Shown: in pieces, positions 15,001 through 20,872 of the stretch
How positions within the stretch are numbered: the first letter of the stretch is position 1
How the letters are laid out: every line of letters begins with the position of its first letter
NCBI GenBank assembly: GCA_017429695.1
Contig: JAFROK010000034.1
Coordinates: 62,001 to 126,000, forward strand
Source of the DNA: Clostridia bacterium
GTDB lineage: Bacteria; Bacillota; Clostridia; Christensenellales; Aristaeellaceae
Direction of reading: 5' to 3'
Length of the DNA stretch: 64,000 bases
Notes under the pieces: model-generated
The model's input: the letters and a program-made list of their open reading frames with translations, nothing else
Told to the model about the DNA's origin: nothing
Databases searched by the model: none
Program-made: the position numbers and the translations under genes

Positions 15001-16278
15001 CACAGCTGTACCGTCCTTAGGAGTCAGCTGGACAGTCTTCTTGTTTTCCAGTGTGTCAATAATGCTTTCGATGTTGTTCTGGACAATATTCAGGGAATTG
15101 GATTGTCCGTCAGCTGTCAGGCTCTGCAGCGTCATGTTGTTGATGGTGCCGCTGGCGTTGACGTCATCCTTCTTATCCTTATCCAGCTTTCTCAGCGTAC
15201 CGCTGATATGCATGTAGTCGGCGCCGTCTTCGTCGTTCAGGGTCAGCTTGGTCACCGCTTCCGCCAGGGACAGGTCCAGTTCCACCTTGTCGTTGCCCTT
15301 GCCCAGGTTCACGGTCATCGTGCCGGTGGGATCCTTGCCGGCCTGGTTGGCCAGGGTGATATTGTCATTGCCCTCGCCCAGGTCGATGGTCAGGCTGTTG
15401 CCACCGGTCCGGATGTCCGCTGCCACGGTGTCGTCGCCTTCGCCGGTCTTCACGTCCACCGTGCCGCGGCGGGCGTCGCTGGTCAGCAGCACCTCGTCTT
15501 CACCGTCACCGGTGTTCAGGGTAACCTCCACTTCTTCGCTGCCCTGCACAGTCAGGTTCACCGCGTCGTTCCCATCCTGGGTATTGATGGTCGCCTTGCC
15601 TTTTTCAACGGTGGCAGTGACGCTGTCTTCACCGTCCCCGGTTGTCACCGTGAGTTCGCCGGCGGAAGTATCCTTCACCGTCACGGTATCATTCCCGTCG
15701 CCGGTTGCAATCGTCATATTGCCGCTGTTCTCAGCATTCACCGTGTCGGCGCCTTCACCGGTCTCCACGGTGACAGTGGACTTTTCGTCCACCGTAACGT
15801 CGACCTTGTCGTCCGCCTTCGTGCCGAAATAATTCAGCGTGCCGTTCTTGACGTCGATCTTGCCGGCGATGGCCAGGCCCTTCAGCATGACGTTGATTCC
15901 GTCAATGAAGAAGTTACCGGTCAGCTGTGTCGTCCCGTCCGCGGACAGGCCGTCTTCCCCGGCATCTTCGGTGTTGATCTGGAGGGCGCTGTACTGCTTG
16001 TCGCCGCTCTTGACCTCCACGTTATCATTTCCGAAAATGGTGCCCTTCTTCAGAACAACAACCACCGGATCATCCGGGTTTTCTGAAGCATTGACGGCAT
16101 CGTCAATCAACGCCTGCAGGTCGGTCGGCGTTGAAATGCCCGCATCGGTGCTATCCGATCCGGTGCTTTCGCCTTCCGCCATGACAAAGCCGCCGGCCGG
16201 CCAGATGCCGATCAGCATGGTCATTGTCAGCAGGAGCGCGATCAGGCGCTTCATCTTCGTACGGTTCTCAATCATCAT
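1..16278 (-). CDS. Giant secreted repetitive adhesin-like protein, LktA/filamentous-adhesin type, 3' end beyond the window
   Basis: The minus frame starting at ATG 16278 has no stop to base 1, giving at least 5,426 codons. An AGGGAGGT ribosome site lies about 8 bases before the start. Residues 1-34 are a signal peptide (KRLIALLLTMTMLIGIW, then a likely VMA cleavage). Residues about 147-366 hold RTX-like acidic repeats such as GDGNDTVT and GEGNDNITL. Residues about 900-1830 contain InlB-type and Ig-like beta modules. Most of the rest is a long series of hydrophobic Ala/Gly/Val repeats of the type VNAAVALS and GVGVGLN, typical of LktA-like filamentous adhesins. It is broken by a helical stretch (about 2250-2580) and a Lys/Glu/Asp-rich linker (about 3105-3230). 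No anchor is visible because the C terminus is missing. A role in surface attachment or cell contact is inferred from the family only. Confidence 0.85.
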   Translation of the reverse strand, partial: MMIENRTKMKRLIALLLTMTMLIGIWPAGGFVMAEGESTGSDSTDAGISTPTDLQALIDDAVNASENPDDPVVVVLKKGTIFGNDNVEVKSGDKQYSALQINTEDAGEDGLSADGTTQLTGNFFIDGINVMLKGLAIAGKIDVKNGTLNYFGTKADDKVDVTVDEKSTVTVETGEGADTVNAENSGNMTIATGDGNDTVTVKDTSAGELTVTTGDGEDSVTATVEKGKATINTQDGNDAVNLTVQGSEEVEVTLNTGDGEDEVLLTSDARRGTVDVKTGEGDDTVAADIRTGGNSLTIDLGEGNDNITLANQAGKDPTGTMTVNLGKGNDKVELDLSLAEAVTKLTLNDEDGADYMHISGTLRKLDKDKKDDVNASGTINNMTLQSLTADGQSNSLNIVQNNIESIIDTLENKKTVQLTPKDGTAVYEAGEGDAFSDFKITVPAKDLKTIKITTKDGKPLPLTKLLVNTASDWDGETKLLIKKDALIDVEGMALLLQAQNIEVNGTIIADQVDMRAEAGTGKNTPGFGDLYSHFEEEIEVPGLAQAGAGVAAVAATVFNLNVKDDVSIVLGEDSAIYSKNDVNLIATVDQTGGLFDINKIFTKVMTAAVVAGSTMDAANNAVNVKLASAAIELNGKLYAGVSNMAEVRKAMDAKSDSITVETNGTKGSVNAEARITTSMGLTKKDQPYSQGLALGVSVAVLDASVTVGEKALIQASKDVTLKSSSDLKASTRADSGTFGAPFAVGVAVLLNDSKATVDGKIVSGGNVTITADGNLRAATVADRGDQKGVSGFFAAVTVAMQDVLAEIGSTAEVTAKGNVKVTSTANEKVTNRASSSAIKDENGYKADDKIFGKIRDILHKKVLPKITGFFTKRKAQANLAKKLEKAIDKIPDSNKSVKLDDYAEQKGTVTTDIENVEENGEEKTNVVVKIKPWEGYYVDEVMIRGYMPGDNKWWHAYKSLDEDDIEDGTVTVKFDKLKATNMVIFVEYKELTNPSAGDDEDTWQPDDLFNEKEKAEDDDTDLMKLLNDVQSGTDDDNTKSDLDKILDKEKDIEMKVDLVLPKDLSKGSVLTYDYYEGKEDENLTYALKGEDLRLVPNPAAGKKLKTGGLKVEYYVKEKPEGEEEEKEVKKTAVVNADSQGRYIFKVPENLIRDKKLKVTAEFIDDTDNKSAEADESQTQLTGTVAVTVAINDSRAIIDAGAKVVAGGSVDAASDAHTDVYTLADGSSVTKDSISPVKKQKDELAIDRPEAKDYVDYDPNDRNIFSLTLEEAVNGTVEYKAIEQSNSGSSGGSTGNKTVDDGVNMFNYGASNFAYSFTPTAVSGYQLASATVSYMSDGKLKTWKLKKNDDGTYQVKLKKNGKGNYIIDTSCIDFEGDEPSTWEKIQDSVIYNTGIEKDPKRLDKGTNISVHFAFAADSGVVGEYKGGQETQKIIPHVIQMSYNTVKDAKENTKTGDMTFEGLKENVTLTDGGTAGKFYAFTVTPKTENGYVLDTEKKVKATWIDPKTQQESDPVELIEKDGLWYLDYSKLPTGTAIKVTTAFKEVTNAFKAENTDQNGEVKLHEDKLKRGDSPKISLNPKDGYAVDDVTVTYTAIVEENGEKKEKTVTLKLSDSESKITKVKDKDGKEIAGVYTFDLKDELKEGSEIKVSATFKNKDIGINKGTMDDDKNIVVAPYTAKGEKVTVTPNADLVKAGQKVVSMQVEFTKADGTTEKKTITGNSFDVKEDYKSITVIATLGQKSAQLNEAKLENGTVTPVNKRADGGEMVTVTVKPGDGFKVKNGTLKAIVKSSDGASTEEVFLVRVNDTTYKFEVPSYITGNAVVTFEGEFEKGQSDSSAVDTSLGAGIAVAVVNSESRADVKGAVTMGGNLTIKSAAGGEIKTESKAGYSKGNTGIGGAVSVQVAGIDSKALVHKNADIKLDGNLTIDAASDVTFGVNADASGNKGEAKKVGVGAGIAVAVNGGDTYAAVQDGAKLGTNQATKIKSISITANQKVTDTVNAKAGAAGGTAVVPVAAVDVTSVEAKAFMGKAADKLNLEEGLNVSAVAEGIHTITADASAAGKGAGVGAAIVVDVVNDGASAKLNNSVEAGGNVSVSSDAVSTVTATATASASGGKKEKEGKDNSPDKQADGLLGSAKKLSGNNKSSSANGGKIDGMTKDRQKSETSEGTVGVAGALALNIQSSGSRSEIMKGVNVKTPADVAVVSLNRTTSLVKANASTTNSDIGVGVGIALNIIFLDNIAKVGDGTIEAALLKVAANTKMKEPEPKAETVKPATEKVDDKDGLAKQIGEKAGEFVNYIVKEVGLDQVVSSTLLGEIVNPVVTAATNELIKASGLDELLGKGDFQEKYENAKQKLTTAAEGLAAMYEEFVAPLMDVMGDAVDIASLTPDEVVALTKNVTGKLKDKILSQLEKSGVEILKSAKDGVIDYLKSNMFDILSGVLSGDIEAEVEKVFDEAKNAITASVKAETKKLVSAAIQETLLDAETYKSILPDLDQDDIDRIVKLFNNLKDAYQKDELEKVFTDAGNKVLKSFKENVFDYEAMLQKIAKTDFKKLIVDGLKNAAKKASVTLSNEVIGALSDHFGLALAPAEAKATGHVVSTQAMAGAGARDVGVAGSVAVTVLNGETSATIADGGDITVTKDLDVNADKTIKVKNTASAVADAKGNAGDNKAAKNEAAKDVSGGSADTRADCNHVSMETATGATLKILTGDTTEDRPNIYVTLKEGYKFDEKDGKPYAEYTYTKDGSEVKGTVVLSQNKDGQWYVNPNVGDLSALDSKTDVHLELKPVEVLNNITIDEPLTDGEVTVGKDALTVTVKDREQEEGKLQARAGETVQIKIKKAAGRKLLTVGYSWTDKDGNNHDVEFNNENADAKKEKVFTLVSSNKDEYVYTFTMPDGEVTSVLAAFEKGEEPDVAESETTTKDDKGKSVGVGAAFSVVYGGNTVKAEIGKRKVTAGEMSVTAVADHKEDISAAAGTDPLSGNAELEKTPKFSVDASVAVNIVDMDVQAGIASGAVVETKGYTDAEGTKDGNLTVTATEKAKTQATTSAYAAGGKTAVGASVAVNIAITSAQAMMAGEATVAGEANIAATSHSEDITTAIATAMGADIARNLAKLGQATDNIEKKGNKLLDGSYVDEIDKKKEEEKKDSGKKDDKKGKTDTGDMINKRLDEKKKDGGKDSSAENGTGSNVLRTMGVKPESEDSGEEGTQPANDFIKEKTGVDLPGSEKKEKKDDSTWQVAAAIGVTVADHNVGTTVGKITAGKAISVTAENTGNFNTMGTGAAMSRAEHANAIAAGVAVSVNDNKAKVKATGDLVAGGNLTLKSKLTQNLDGEFAGKLAAQSLAGSVAGNNSQISLGGAISWVWSDAESSVDIAGGTSSTKRKLEGADILVEATDKSRLAARAGGLSISKGSSVGMGIASTTIVSSNDIKAAVGNDVSITGSSFKLNAEKQAVTWDDYKNPLQLRKLATDSSQLSEEERKNADTGILDLHKGDGDDSYKMKINLSSDKLLGMMDGLNFLSGQNTYAEAIAGSVMTGKHEDGSKLSLAGSFAVAVTDNTVAASLGRNATVTLTKDETHTGDMTVNASNAATTRIIAGSLSAAPAKASVGATIAVLVTDDEVKAETGSGAVVNAGGNFAQNAETKSDIQVFTAAMSVAYGDKVGTAAGGAINVIVSRNKNENKIGDNAKITSGGSANITSTTVQDLWAISGSANVTAGKGEGATYAAGGTINVIYDKNQALNKLGSGVTVTAAKDVNITSDVSDQLISGVAAISVAASKDGKAGAGVINFLWSESKADTTVGQADITATAGDVNVNANNDAWMLNAGLSVAGADKGALGAAFNVDVFKRHATVNMDSGTVTAGRDLKVQSSGRDTSILAALSASGAAEGNALSGTIAFQWEANTIGTTVSKGITATAGRNALLESYFSDFTVGATGSIAVSFKEGAFGLATVNAVKNNVVSTEIAASTVTANNAKADDNTKSLTGKNINGVYVGAQAEETQFMAAAGVAGGKETSASGEIVVLVNSNMVLADAAQAVLKATSGEANVAVAASDNTKQTLLAGGLNISAAGSALGGAVVTIVSNKTVTAKGHDMEAAQDVSVNADNSDDIATLAVSVGLGKGTAVEIGAAVQVLKSKVNAIVGSEVTAHNGNFDLKSTNNTTLTNIAGALAASYGGGAAVAPVGAVTYFQGESNAVLESGTVNVTKGNVNISSEAIKKVGLYTLGISAGTGFGLSGAANILVSKDKAYAGTKAGTEVTATAGNVNITTNSNYKLRAISGAVSASKVAVGVNAVVSVLKSNATAELGGNGTAGKEMNVKAIGNRDVINAAATVAAGQFSGGITVMVLVAGSKMSQDAADMVAYGNSDSRDTKAGFDASLFMENAEKAGIDMNAINEGEEGEDNQFGGKMLAGDIEGNGHYESKESVGSTENGEATFDGASGYRSSELDTKANDTDNENNRGEKLDAKDTADITKAKNMNTYTYGNPDDAIIARILKDVTVKANTVNVEASSGAAIDLIGAAVAVGQVGAGISTVVAILHSNVSASSMGNIEKATGGVNVKALSVSGKFVDDHDADERNEAVGDLMSNKPVAEDASEEDKKKAEEEKKSTLAELADKLTTRSIRVFSVAVGAGQVGLAVAVSVALTDNVTQAILGGKVEESGEVNVFANHNYGSVMAATGSLAVGQFAAGASVSVAQANGTVKAVIADGTTVKTNEGKNVKVATDTNVGVDSIAVTAGGGMGAINAAVALSFNRLNQETGIGSGTTINSGKDIIVNAASKTTANSYLLGVSVGGVGVALNAAVNDVDADINTHIGGADKESTITAAGDIKVYNDTVSAAVPKVLAVAAGGVAVGGNVLLAFNDTKAKAGVTNANVTANNMSVIGDIGAEATSSLAAVQVGAIAVGLSVNYADLHAENRAFVTDSKIDLTGNLDIMTGVGEHRYTNAVAHTISGNMGLISVGMNAAIARNNTKNYAYLTGAKTVKVGGNMTVQGGGEADTTAALKGLSIGLADVAVSAVVSLNDADNRTEVKLSGDTTVTGTVNLNASQIAETTANMVTGGGSLLSVKVNAAIAYGRARSIVKAEFEGENNFGAIKSVNIATDTVTADISNQSFDFISASARFAGAYSQELFSTMVVVSGTETNIGGDVDVKTDYIVNNSAKVTPSKRGVDVSLASLAVNVAMAKNTAEVASGFEAVKGVATVGGNVNVLSTGAVNTSADVRYAAVSVGGAKLGANIAKADTSQKQEAHLRVGGILDVTGKVDVQSVANSATANATIASTGTDKGFALDLAHLDVSRAISRENMQNTAALVGGPVGTAIEYDKIDEGEYVTTVQGHFNYEVLKYGEHVVRDDNGVVQKQKGIVVQYSTGEVIIYDANNPEKELKNTCVPENDGKRIQISRRKQDVDKIEVGEYYEWIEESVTEWKTKLVDRPRKAD

Positions 16279-16380
16279 ATTGGAGACCTCCCTAATGATA
16301 GTTCGGACGATACGCAGCATGGTGTGAGCCTGAGGCACTATATAATAGGAAGAAACCATTTACAGTGCCGTATTTCCTGT

Positions 16381-16417
16381 CCGGGTTCACCTTCCCCGGA
16401 GGGGATGCATAACCGGG
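16381..16417 (-). other. Stem-loop in the giant gene's 5' leader
   Basis: Read on the minus strand, CCCGGTT and AACCCGG form an outer stem with one mismatch around an inner CCCC-TCC-GGGG hairpin. It lies about 105 bases before the start codon, inside the predicted leader of about 165 bases. There is no clean T-run after it, so it is not an obvious terminator. I could not match it to a known riboswitch, including the cyclic di-GMP classes. Confidence 0.35.
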
Positions 16418-16451
16418 TAAAAAAGGGCATAGGGACACCTCTGGTTATACG

Positions 16452-16480
16452 GTTATATGTTCCCATAAATTGTCCAACAA
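16452..16480 (-). promoter_or_regulatory. Possible promoter of the giant adhesin gene
   Basis: On the minus strand TTGTTG (16480-16475) is followed after 17 bases by TATAAC (16457-16452). The surrounding 16450-16575 segment is markedly AT-rich compared with the flanking genes. The -35 box is weak, and other AT-rich hexamers in the same 506-bp gap (16279-16784) could serve instead. No gene was found in that gap. A short plus-strand frame inside it lacks a convincing ribosome site. Confidence 0.3.
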
Positions 16481-16674
16481 ATGTCCAGTATAGAAAAGAC
16501 TTTTTCTGTGTTTTTTCTGCATTTTTATCAACAATTGCTTGTTTTTACTCAACTTTAACTTTTTTGTAATATTTTCGTAACTTTTGCTTCAGCATCATGG
16601 TTCCTGATTTCGCGTCGCAGAAAAACCGTCCTGCACCTGTTGATACGCCGGAATAAATTCAGCGGCAGTTTTGA

Positions 16675-16703
16675 TTGCATTTTTCTTCAAAAAAAAGTAT
16701 GAT
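16675..16703 (+). promoter_or_regulatory. Promoter of the secreted protein gene at 16785
   Basis: TTGCAT at 16675-16680 and TATGAT at 16698-16703 are separated by 17 bases that include an A-run. The gene start follows about 80 bases downstream, with an AGGGAGA ribosome site. Confidence 0.5.
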
Positions 16704-16784
16704 AGTCTCAGAATAGATCGGAAACTGTCCTGGCGAACAATTTCCGGAATTCCGGCATAGCCGGATGGACAAGGGAGATATTCA

Positions 16785-17609
16785 ATGATGAAGAAACGGA
16801 CCATTTTCCTGCTGGTTCTGGCGGCCATCATCGTGCTGGCCTGTTCTTCCGCCTTCGCCGAATGCCTGCTGAAGAATTACGTCGCCCGGCTGATGGATCC
16901 GGACGACCATGTGACCTACTATCTGGCAAACCTGGAATACGGATCCATGATGCCGAATGACGACTACACGCCGGATTTTGCGCCGATCCTGCTCGATGCA
17001 GAGATAACTCCCCTGGATGGAAAATTATCCCCGGAGGGAGAGTACATCGTCCTGGCGTTCCCCCTGGACGGAATCCGTTTTGATTTCTTCTGCGACAGTG
17101 CAAACATGAATTATGTCCGACAGAACAATCCCGATGGCAGCGAAGAACTTTTCACCATTACGATGCCGGAAGATATCCTGATGCAGTCCAGCGAAATGAT
17201 GGCTTACGAAGTGAAGGCACTAGCCGAAGCACTTGGGCGTGACTCCACAGAAACGACTGATCTCGCATCCGGCTATTATCTGTGGTTTTCGGACCGGCTG
17301 GTGCTGGATCTCGCTAAAAGTGACAGCGACGGGGTCTATCATATAATCGTCCTTGACAGCACGTCTGCGTACGATGCATCGATTATCTGGACTTTCGATT
17401 GCCGGGAGGATACGGAAAGGACTGCCTTTAATGCCTTCCACGTTGTCTGTGAGTCAGCCGACTACAGCAATACGGATGAAGAACCGGAATCGGAAATCAT
17501 CTATGACCGGGAATGCAGCACGGTTTTCCTGCTGCATGATGATCTGAGTTTTGAAATTCTGAATTCAGATGATGAATACCTGAACGGAGCCGTCCTGGAG
17601 ATGTATTAA
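16785..17609 (+). CDS. Secreted protein of unknown function, 274 aa
   Basis: The product begins with a clear Sec signal peptide (two Met codons, Lys-Lys-Arg, then a hydrophobic core of about 17 residues and a likely SAFA cleavage before ECLL). The start is supported by AGGGAGA 7 bases upstream. The mature part of about 250 residues is acidic, has no further membrane segment, and ends in a Glu/Asp-rich stretch around residues 225-270. I recognise no domain. The gene faces the clostripain-like gene tail to tail with only 7 bases between the stop codons, so it is a separate transcription unit. Export is well supported, the function is unknown. Confidence 0.7.
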   Translation: MMKKRTIFLLVLAAIIVLACSSAFAECLLKNYVARLMDPDDHVTYYLANLEYGSMMPNDDYTPDFAPILLDAEITPLDGKLSPEGEYIVLAFPLDGIRFDFFCDSANMNYVRQNNPDGSEELFTITMPEDILMQSSEMMAYEVKALAEALGRDSTETTDLASGYYLWFSDRLVLDLAKSDSDGVYHIIVLDSTSAYDASIIWTFDCREDTERTAFNAFHVVCESADYSNTDEEPESEIIYDRECSTVFLLHDDLSFEILNSDDEYLNGAVLEMY

Positions 17610-17616
17610 CCAACGG

Positions 17617-19755
17617 TTATTCTTTTCCGGTCCATTTGATCCGGACCGTACCTTCCCAGGTAAAGTCCTCCGGAAATGTCATCTTTTCGCCATCCCAGTA
17701 CATTTCGATCCGGCCCAGTGTCGCCGGGCGCAGGAACATATCATCCGCTTCATATTCCAGGAAATACGTGCCCTCCGGCAGGATCTCTTCCACGACATCC
17801 ATGGTTCTGTACAGCCGCTTGGATGTGCCTGCCGGCATATATTTGTTATCCTTAATCGGACGATCCAGCAGCCACAGGAGCCGGTATTCCCGTCCGGCCA
17901 GCTCAGCCAGATTGGTCACGCAGCGGTTGCTCATCTCGGTAGTTTCGTTATATCCTTCCCAGACGCCATACACTTCATAGGAACGCTTTGCTTTGTCAAA
18001 ACTATTAAGCTGCCGGCCGCACCGAAGCTGATAAATATCCGTACCGATCTGTATATTGATATTATACAGGTTTTCTTTATATGATTCCCGGTACCGTTCC
18101 TGAACCAGTTCAATATCGCACGGCACATCGTCAATATACGGCCATCGCCACGGTTCATACGCGTAAAACACACTCTCGTAATTCTCGTTGCTTACAGACA
18201 TGCAGTCCGTTCTGCCCAGGCGAACAATCTGGGAGGTCGTCCCATCCTGCATGTACAGATGGTAATATATCCCGCTCAGGTTATTGAATGGACCATCCAC
18301 CTGAAGCCCGGGAAAACCATCTGCAGTCCAGACCTTTTTCAGGTCAATCTGTAAATCTTCAATCGTACTGATTGCCGGCAGCCGGTCAACCCGGGTATAC
18401 AGTTCGTCCGGCGCCTCCCAGTCAGTAACCGCATCCAGGAAAGCCAGGTAATAAGGGCTCGGGCAATTCTGTGCATATGTCTTCAGTTCATCGGTATCGG
18501 CGCTCACCGGATAGCAGAAACTCAGCCCCAGCGCCTGGCTGCGGCCCATACCCCGCACATTGTATTCCACGGCATTTTCTACCGCTGTCTTCAGTTCATT
18601 CCGCAGTTCGAATTGCAGATATAACGTCGAATAAGCGCTTTGAACCAGGCTGGCGATATCCCGCATACATTGATTGCTGTTACCGTATTCCTCCGCCATG
18701 TTGGCACTGTTCGCAAAAGCAGCGGCCACCTCAGGTAATTTTACATATATTTCCCCGACTGTCCGGAATAAGCTGTCCATGGCGCTGATCACCCGGTCAA
18801 TCTTGCTCAGATCGATCACGGACCACGTCAGGGTGGCCCGTGCCTGGTTATCGCCATGATTGGCATATTTCTGCATCGTGAGGTCGCAGACAGTTCGTCC
18901 CAGTTGCTGCCCGTCACATTTCGGATTGGTATACAATTCAAGCAGCCAGGCCCCGAGGGCTGTACCGCCGCCCGGCACTTCTTCTTCTGATGCCACCATC
19001 CACCGTGCGTAATTCCGGACCATGGCGGCGGTCTCCATATTGGCCATCAGACAGGCGTCGATTATCAGTGTTTCAAACACTGTTCCTCCGTCCTTCAGCG
19101 CCTGTTCCAGCTCATTGAGATACATCGTTTCATTATTGAACAGTTCGTCCACAAACAGTCCGGTCATTGCCCCGCCGCCATGATCCCAAAGCACCAGCAC
19201 ATATTTTTCCGCCGGATATGTGGCTACGCCCCAGCGGATAAAGTCCGCCAGTGTTTCCGGATCCGCCATGCTGGCCAGCGGAAGGGTTTCCTTTAGCTCA
19301 AAGTAATTATGATTTCCGCCCATAGAGAGCGCTGATTTCCTGCAGTGAAACTGCCACCGTTGCAGCGAATTGATATCGATCGCCATATCCTCGGTATGCC
19401 ATTCCTTGCAGCCGCCGGTTTCCAGCAGGATATTCACCGTTCCGGGCACCTCGTAGTCGTCCGGATTAATGCCTGCTCCCGCATAGTCATCCGCAAAGAC
19501 TTCAAATACAGACTGGGGATAAGTGAGATTGAGGACCTCTTTCAGGTTTCCGCTGGCATAGGAATACTTGGATTCCAGATCGGAGCCGCAGAAATAGAGC
19601 AGCACAGTCCAGTCCGCTTTTTCGCCTTCTGCCGGTTCACCGAAAAATGGCAGGGAGTCCAGGCCTGTTCCCGGAGCTTCTTCCGCAAAGCCGGAAATCA
19701 TCCCCATTCCCAGAATCAGCGCCGCCACAAGTATCCAAAACAGTAATTTCCTCAC
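17617..19755 (-). CDS. Secreted clostripain-family (peptidase C11) cysteine protease
   Basis: The catalytic dyad regions of family C11 are visible: LWDHGGGAMTGL near residue 193 supplies the His, and LIIDACLMANMETA near residue 235 supplies the Cys. Clostripain-type enzymes cleave after Arg or Lys and often self-process. A GTG start at 19755 is chosen because GGAGG lies 8 bases upstream; a longer ATG frame to 19791 would include this ribosome site in the coding region. Residues 1-26 form a signal peptide (KLLFWILVAALILGMGM, GFAEE). The long C-terminal part after about residue 470 has no domain I recognise. It lies 39 bases downstream of the leucine-rich-repeat gene, probably in one transcript. 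The signal peptides of both genes are very alike. Confidence 0.8.
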   Translation of the reverse strand: MRKLLFWILVAALILGMGMISGFAEEAPGTGLDSLPFFGEPAEGEKADWTVLLYFCGSDLESKYSYASGNLKEVLNLTYPQSVFEVFADDYAGAGINPDDYEVPGTVNILLETGGCKEWHTEDMAIDINSLQRWQFHCRKSALSMGGNHNYFELKETLPLASMADPETLADFIRWGVATYPAEKYVLVLWDHGGGAMTGLFVDELFNNETMYLNELEQALKDGGTVFETLIIDACLMANMETAAMVRNYARWMVASEEEVPGGGTALGAWLLELYTNPKCDGQQLGRTVCDLTMQKYANHGDNQARATLTWSVIDLSKIDRVISAMDSLFRTVGEIYVKLPEVAAAFANSANMAEEYGNSNQCMRDIASLVQSAYSTLYLQFELRNELKTAVENAVEYNVRGMGRSQALGLSFCYPVSADTDELKTYAQNCPSPYYLAFLDAVTDWEAPDELYTRVDRLPAISTIEDLQIDLKKVWTADGFPGLQVDGPFNNLSGIYYHLYMQDGTTSQIVRLGRTDCMSVSNENYESVFYAYEPWRWPYIDDVPCDIELVQERYRESYKENLYNINIQIGTDIYQLRCGRQLNSFDKAKRSYEVYGVWEGYNETTEMSNRCVTNLAELAGREYRLLWLLDRPIKDNKYMPAGTSKRLYRTMDVVEEILPEGTYFLEYEADDMFLRPATLGRIEMYWDGEKMTFPEDFTWEGTVRIKWTGKE

Positions 19756-19794
19756 CAATGCATCCTCCAAAAACCGATCACAAACCACCAATCA

Positions 19795-20820
19795 CTAATC
19801 TTCCCCGAACGGCACCCAAACATGCTTTTTCAGGCAGGGCACATAATGCTTATACCGCGGATGGTCCCGCCAGCCTTCCCCAGTGGAGGAATTGCTCCCG
19901 CTGAAAAAGACGGTTTCACAGTCCGGATGGGTTCCGATGAAATACTGCTGGGCAGCCTCCCCCAGTTCCTTGTTCCGGATCGCCCACAGGCGTTCCAGTT
20001 TCGTGCAGGCGTCCAGCGGGGCCAGGTCCGTAATTTTGTTGAAGCACAGGTTCAGGTCCAGCAGTTCCGTGCAGGCCGCCAGGGGGGATACGTCCGTAAT
20101 ATCGTTCATGAACAGCTCCGCGTACTGCAGGTGCGGCATCTCCGCCAGCACGGAAATGTCCGTAATATCGTTGTCCGCCAGGATCAGCAGCTCCAGGTCC
20201 AGGCCCTTCAGGAAATCCAGCGAGGTAATCGCGTGATGGCCCAGGTCCAGCGCTTTCAGGCCCGGGGCGTATTTCAGCACCTCCAGCTCGGAGGATTTCA
20301 GTTTCCGGCCGGTCTTTTCCCCCTTCATCGTGGAATAGGCGGTGGCGTCGCTGGCCAGCGTATAGGCGTTCGCCAGGTTGATCAGCCAAACAAACTCGAT
20401 GTCCGGATACTTTTCCAGCATCGGGATCATTTCCTTGTTGCTCAGGTTCCGGTGCCTGGAAGTGATGATCTTCTTCACGCCGGGAACCAGTTTAATCAGG
20501 ATCTCCAGGTCCTTCACCGTCACATTGGCATCTGACCCGTTCAGGTCAATCAATTCGTCCGTATCGGAAACCACTGTCCCGCACCAGGTCGTGGCAAAGG
20601 AAAGCTTCCCGCCCTCCTGCAAAGCGTCCGCGATCTTTTCCAGTTCCGTGGGTTTGATCCGAACGCTCCCGATATCCAGGTCCGTCGGCTGGTTCTTCTC
20701 AATATACTTCATGATGTTCCGGTAGGACTTGTCCTTGATCTCCAGCGTTTCCGCCCCGGAGAAGCCCACCATTCCAACCAGCATCACAACCGCCAGAACC
20801 CAAACCAGTAGTCTTCTCAC
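19795..20820 (-). CDS. Secreted leucine-rich-repeat protein, 341 aa
   Basis: From about residue 170 to 300 the protein has tandem repeats of about 20-22 residues with internalin-like spacing, such as LELLILADNDITDISVLAEM followed by further NDITDVSPLA and NKITDLAPLD units. Such repeats form a curved protein-binding surface. The GTG start at 20820 is preceded by GGAGGG at 8 bases; an upstream ATG at 20856 would swallow this site. The signal peptide (VRRLLVWVLAVVMLVGMVGFSG) closely resembles that of the following clostripain-like protease. There is no visible anchor, so the protein is probably released or held by partners. A joint role with the protease is inferred from gene pairing only. Confidence 0.75.
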   Translation of the reverse strand: MRRLLVWVLAVVMLVGMVGFSGAETLEIKDKSYRNIMKYIEKNQPTDLDIGSVRIKPTELEKIADALQEGGKLSFATTWCGTVVSDTDELIDLNGSDANVTVKDLEILIKLVPGVKKIITSRHRNLSNKEMIPMLEKYPDIEFVWLINLANAYTLASDATAYSTMKGEKTGRKLKSSELEVLKYAPGLKALDLGHHAITSLDFLKGLDLELLILADNDITDISVLAEMPHLQYAELFMNDITDVSPLAACTELLDLNLCFNKITDLAPLDACTKLERLWAIRNKELGEAAQQYFIGTHPDCETVFFSGSNSSTGEGWRDHPRYKHYVPCLKKHVWVPFGED

Positions 20821-20872
20821 AAAACTACCCTCCAACGCTTTCGTTTCACTCTGCATTCCAAGTGTTCCGATA

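Noticed and set aside
268-16086. Very long plus-strand open frames (up to 3,373 codons) over the left 16 kb
   Set aside because: They are antisense shadows of the giant minus-strand gene, caused by its regular codon use and repeats. They lack ribosome sites and signal sequences, and their products are His/Gly/Val-rich nonsense, while the minus frame has a signal peptide and coherent repeats.
16381-16451. Cyclic di-GMP riboswitch in the giant gene leader
   Set aside because: Although suggestive by context, the conserved core sequences of the known classes are absent.
16324-16569. 81-codon plus-strand frame in the gap before the secreted protein gene
   Set aside because: No ribosome site, AT-rich low-complexity end, and overlap with the likely promoter and leader of the giant gene.
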